A program made the position numbers and the translations under genes. Below are positions 6,183 through 7,325 of a stretch of DNA of 7,325 bases, piece after piece. The notes under the pieces were generated by a model. The model ran no database searches. It was not told the origin of the DNA and saw nothing but the letters and a program-made list of their open reading frames with translations. The first letter of the stretch is position 1, and each line of letters opens with the position of its first letter. Location: NCBI GenBank assembly GCA_964412385.1, contig CAYPOV010000242.1:1-7325 (forward strand). Reading direction: 5' to 3'. Source of the stretch: JBGSYN01 sp964412385 (GTDB taxonomy: Bacteria; Pseudomonadota; Alphaproteobacteria; Geminicoccales; Geminicoccaceae).

Positions 6183-7219
6183 TAGCGGCGTTGGGCGCCA
6201 CGATCGGTGGTAGCGACTATCGAAGGCGTGGCGCGCCGAGGTATCGGCGGAGAGCGGAAAAATACATCCTCCTTTTCGATAACTTCTTCGACTACCTGAA
6301 CGTCAAATCGTGCTCGAAACGATTTGATGACTTCCTGGACCAAAACCTCGGGAGCCGAAGCCCCTGCACTCATGCCCACCGACCGTACATGATCAAAGTT
6401 TTTCCAATCGATTTCTCCGCTGTCACCGACCAGATGAGCGTTGATACAACCGTTGTCCTTGGCCACTTCGACGAGGCGCTTTGAATTGGATGAATTGGAT
6501 GAGCCCACAACCAAGAAGGCATCGACCTTCTTCGCAATTACCGCAACGGCACGCTGCCGACTTGATGTTGCATAGCAAATATCCTCCGATCGCGGTCCTT
6601 GGATCGCGGGAAAGCGAATTTTCAGGGCCTCGATGATGGAGGCCGTGTCGGTCACTGAAAGCGTCGTCTGCGTGGCATAGGCGAGCTTGTTCGGGTCCTC
6701 GACCTTTACGGTACGAGCGTCAGCCTCATCTTCCACGAGAAGGACTGTACCATTCGGAGCTTGTCCCATGGTGCCTACGACCTCAGGATGACCGGCATGG
6801 CCAATAAGCAGCACGGTCCTTCCTTCCCTGGTATGCCGTTCCACTTCCCGGTGCACCTTGCTTACAAGCGGACAGGTCGCGTCGGCAAAAAGGAGACGTC
6901 TGCGTTTGGCCTCGGCGGGGACGGATTTCGGAACCCCGTGAGCGGAGAAAACGACGATAGCGTTATCGGGAACCTCGTCCAATTCATCGACAAATATCGC
7001 ACCCATCGCGCGAAGTTCGGAGACAACATTACGATTGTGGACGATCTCATGGCGCTCATAAATCGGCGGTCCATTCTCAGCGAGAGCGGATTTTACGATC
7101 GCGATGGCGCGATCGACACCAGCGCAAAATCCACGTGGTGCGGCAAGGTGAATGGAGAGGCTTTTCGAATTCACGTGACTCGTCCAATCTGGCGTTAGTT
7201 TCGCTCGCGCTTTCGACAT
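6182..7219 (-). CDS. ispH: 4-hydroxy-3-methylbut-2-enyl diphosphate reductase
   Basis: Last enzyme of the MEP pathway: reduces HMBPP to isopentenyl and dimethylallyl diphosphate using a [4Fe-4S] cluster. With ATG 7219 the protein has 345 residues. Cluster cysteines are C32 (APRGFCAGVDRAI), C116 (DATCPLV) and C215 (DICYATSSRQ). Substrate-site residues are visible: H61 in EIVHN, H94 in SAHGVP, E146 in GHPEVVGTMGQ, the QTTLSV segment (184-189), GSSNSSNS (239-246) and S288 in GASAP. The start is uncertain. ATG 7219 has AGGA 6 bases upstream and is preferred; GTG 7174 would give a 330-residue protein beginning close to the family core but has a weaker site; the longer frame back to 7312 would cover the upstream inverted repeats. 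A basic tail of about 20 residues (PPIPRRATPS onward) extends past the usual core. First gene of the ispH-thrB-rnhA run. Confidence 0.95.
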   Translation of the reverse strand: MSKARAKLTPDWTSHVNSKSLSIHLAAPRGFCAGVDRAIAIVKSALAENGPPIYERHEIVHNRNVVSELRAMGAIFVDELDEVPDNAIVVFSAHGVPKSVPAEAKRRRLLFADATCPLVSKVHREVERHTREGRTVLLIGHAGHPEVVGTMGQAPNGTVLLVEDEADARTVKVEDPNKLAYATQTTLSVTDTASIIEALKIRFPAIQGPRSEDICYATSSRQRAVAVIAKKVDAFLVVGSSNSSNSKRLVEVAKDNGCINAHLVGDSGEIDWKNFDHVRSVGMSAGASAPEVLVQEVIKSFRARFDVQVVEEVIEKEDVFFRSPPIPRRATPSIVATTDRGAQRR

Positions 7220-7225
7220 GCCCGT

Positions 7226-7229
7226 TCCT
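7226..7229 (-). promoter_or_regulatory. ispH ribosome binding site (AGGA)
   Basis: AGGA on the minus strand lies 6 bases before the ATG at 7219. The other upstream in-frame starts in the window (ATG 7273, and the position at 7312) have no comparable site, so this supports the 345-residue protein. GTG 7174 with a weak GGA remains possible. Confidence 0.6.
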
Positions 7230-7272
7230 AACCATCCCAAGGGGCCGGAATCGAGTGCAGCAACGTGGTCCA

Positions 7273-7306
7273 TGCAACAAAAGCCATTTTGCAATCTATT
7301 GTTGCA
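7273..7306. promoter_or_regulatory. 8-bp inverted repeat upstream of ispH, candidate operator
   Basis: TGCAACAA (7273-7280) and TTGTTGCA (7299-7306) are perfect complements separated by 18 bases. The right arm overlaps a second, odd-centred palindrome, TTGCA-G-TGCAA (7302-7312), and TTGCAA recurs at 7289-7294. The element lies 54-87 bases upstream of ATG 7219, where a promoter or operator is expected. No clear -35/-10 pair was found. No T-run follows in the ispH direction, so a terminator is unlikely. Confidence 0.45.
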
Positions 7307-7325
7307 GTGCAATAAGACAGCCGTC

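Noticed and set aside
6482..6499. Perfect tandem repeat of TGAATTGGA (two copies)
   Set aside because: It encodes the conserved SNSSNS stretch of the IspH substrate site, so protein constraint explains it.
6761..7198. 145-codon plus-strand open frame opposite ispH
   Set aside because: Antisense shadow of the conserved IspH core, with no domain pattern of its own.

Overview
The window is a compact, ordinary-looking chromosomal region of an alphaproteobacterium, most likely of the Rhodospirillales or a neighbouring order. The reasons are the gene order, ispH-thrB-rnhA followed by a small peroxiredoxin on one side and rluD-rpoH on the other, an RpoH-type sigma-32 factor, a ThrB of the phosphotransferase-fold type, and moderately high G+C by eye. 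Nine protein-coding genes fill almost all of the DNA. I see no RNA gene, mobile element, CRISPR array or phage remnant, and no stretch over 300 bases lacks a gene. The longest gap is the 169 bases between yqgE and the peroxiredoxin.

Layout from left to right: a minus-strand pair (4-base overlap) of an RlmD-type 23S rRNA m5U methyltransferase and a 100-residue single-pass membrane protein; 26 bases away and divergent, a plus-strand pair of the RluD-type pseudouridine synthase and the heat-shock sigma factor RpoH; convergent with rpoH, yqgE on the minus strand; divergent from yqgE, a Prx5-type 1-Cys peroxiredoxin on the plus strand, whose stop codon overlaps that of rnhA; then a minus-strand run ispH-thrB-rnhA (transcribed right to left) with overlapping junctions.

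The genes do not form one pathway. Three act on RNA: rlmD and rluD modify 23S rRNA and rnhA removes RNA from RNA-DNA hybrids. Two are metabolic: ispH makes isoprenoid precursors and thrB makes phosphohomoserine for threonine. Two relate to stress: rpoH and the peroxiredoxin. YqgE and the 100-residue membrane protein have no settled function.

I did not find a convincing undescribed system. The points most worth a second look are the inverted repeats upstream of the peroxiredoxin and of ispH, a correctly phased A_AAA_AAG heptamer inside the RpoH box of rpoH (and a U_UUU_UUA in thrB), the pairing of two rRNA-modification genes around a small membrane protein of unknown role, and several start-codon choices that change the predicted N-termini.
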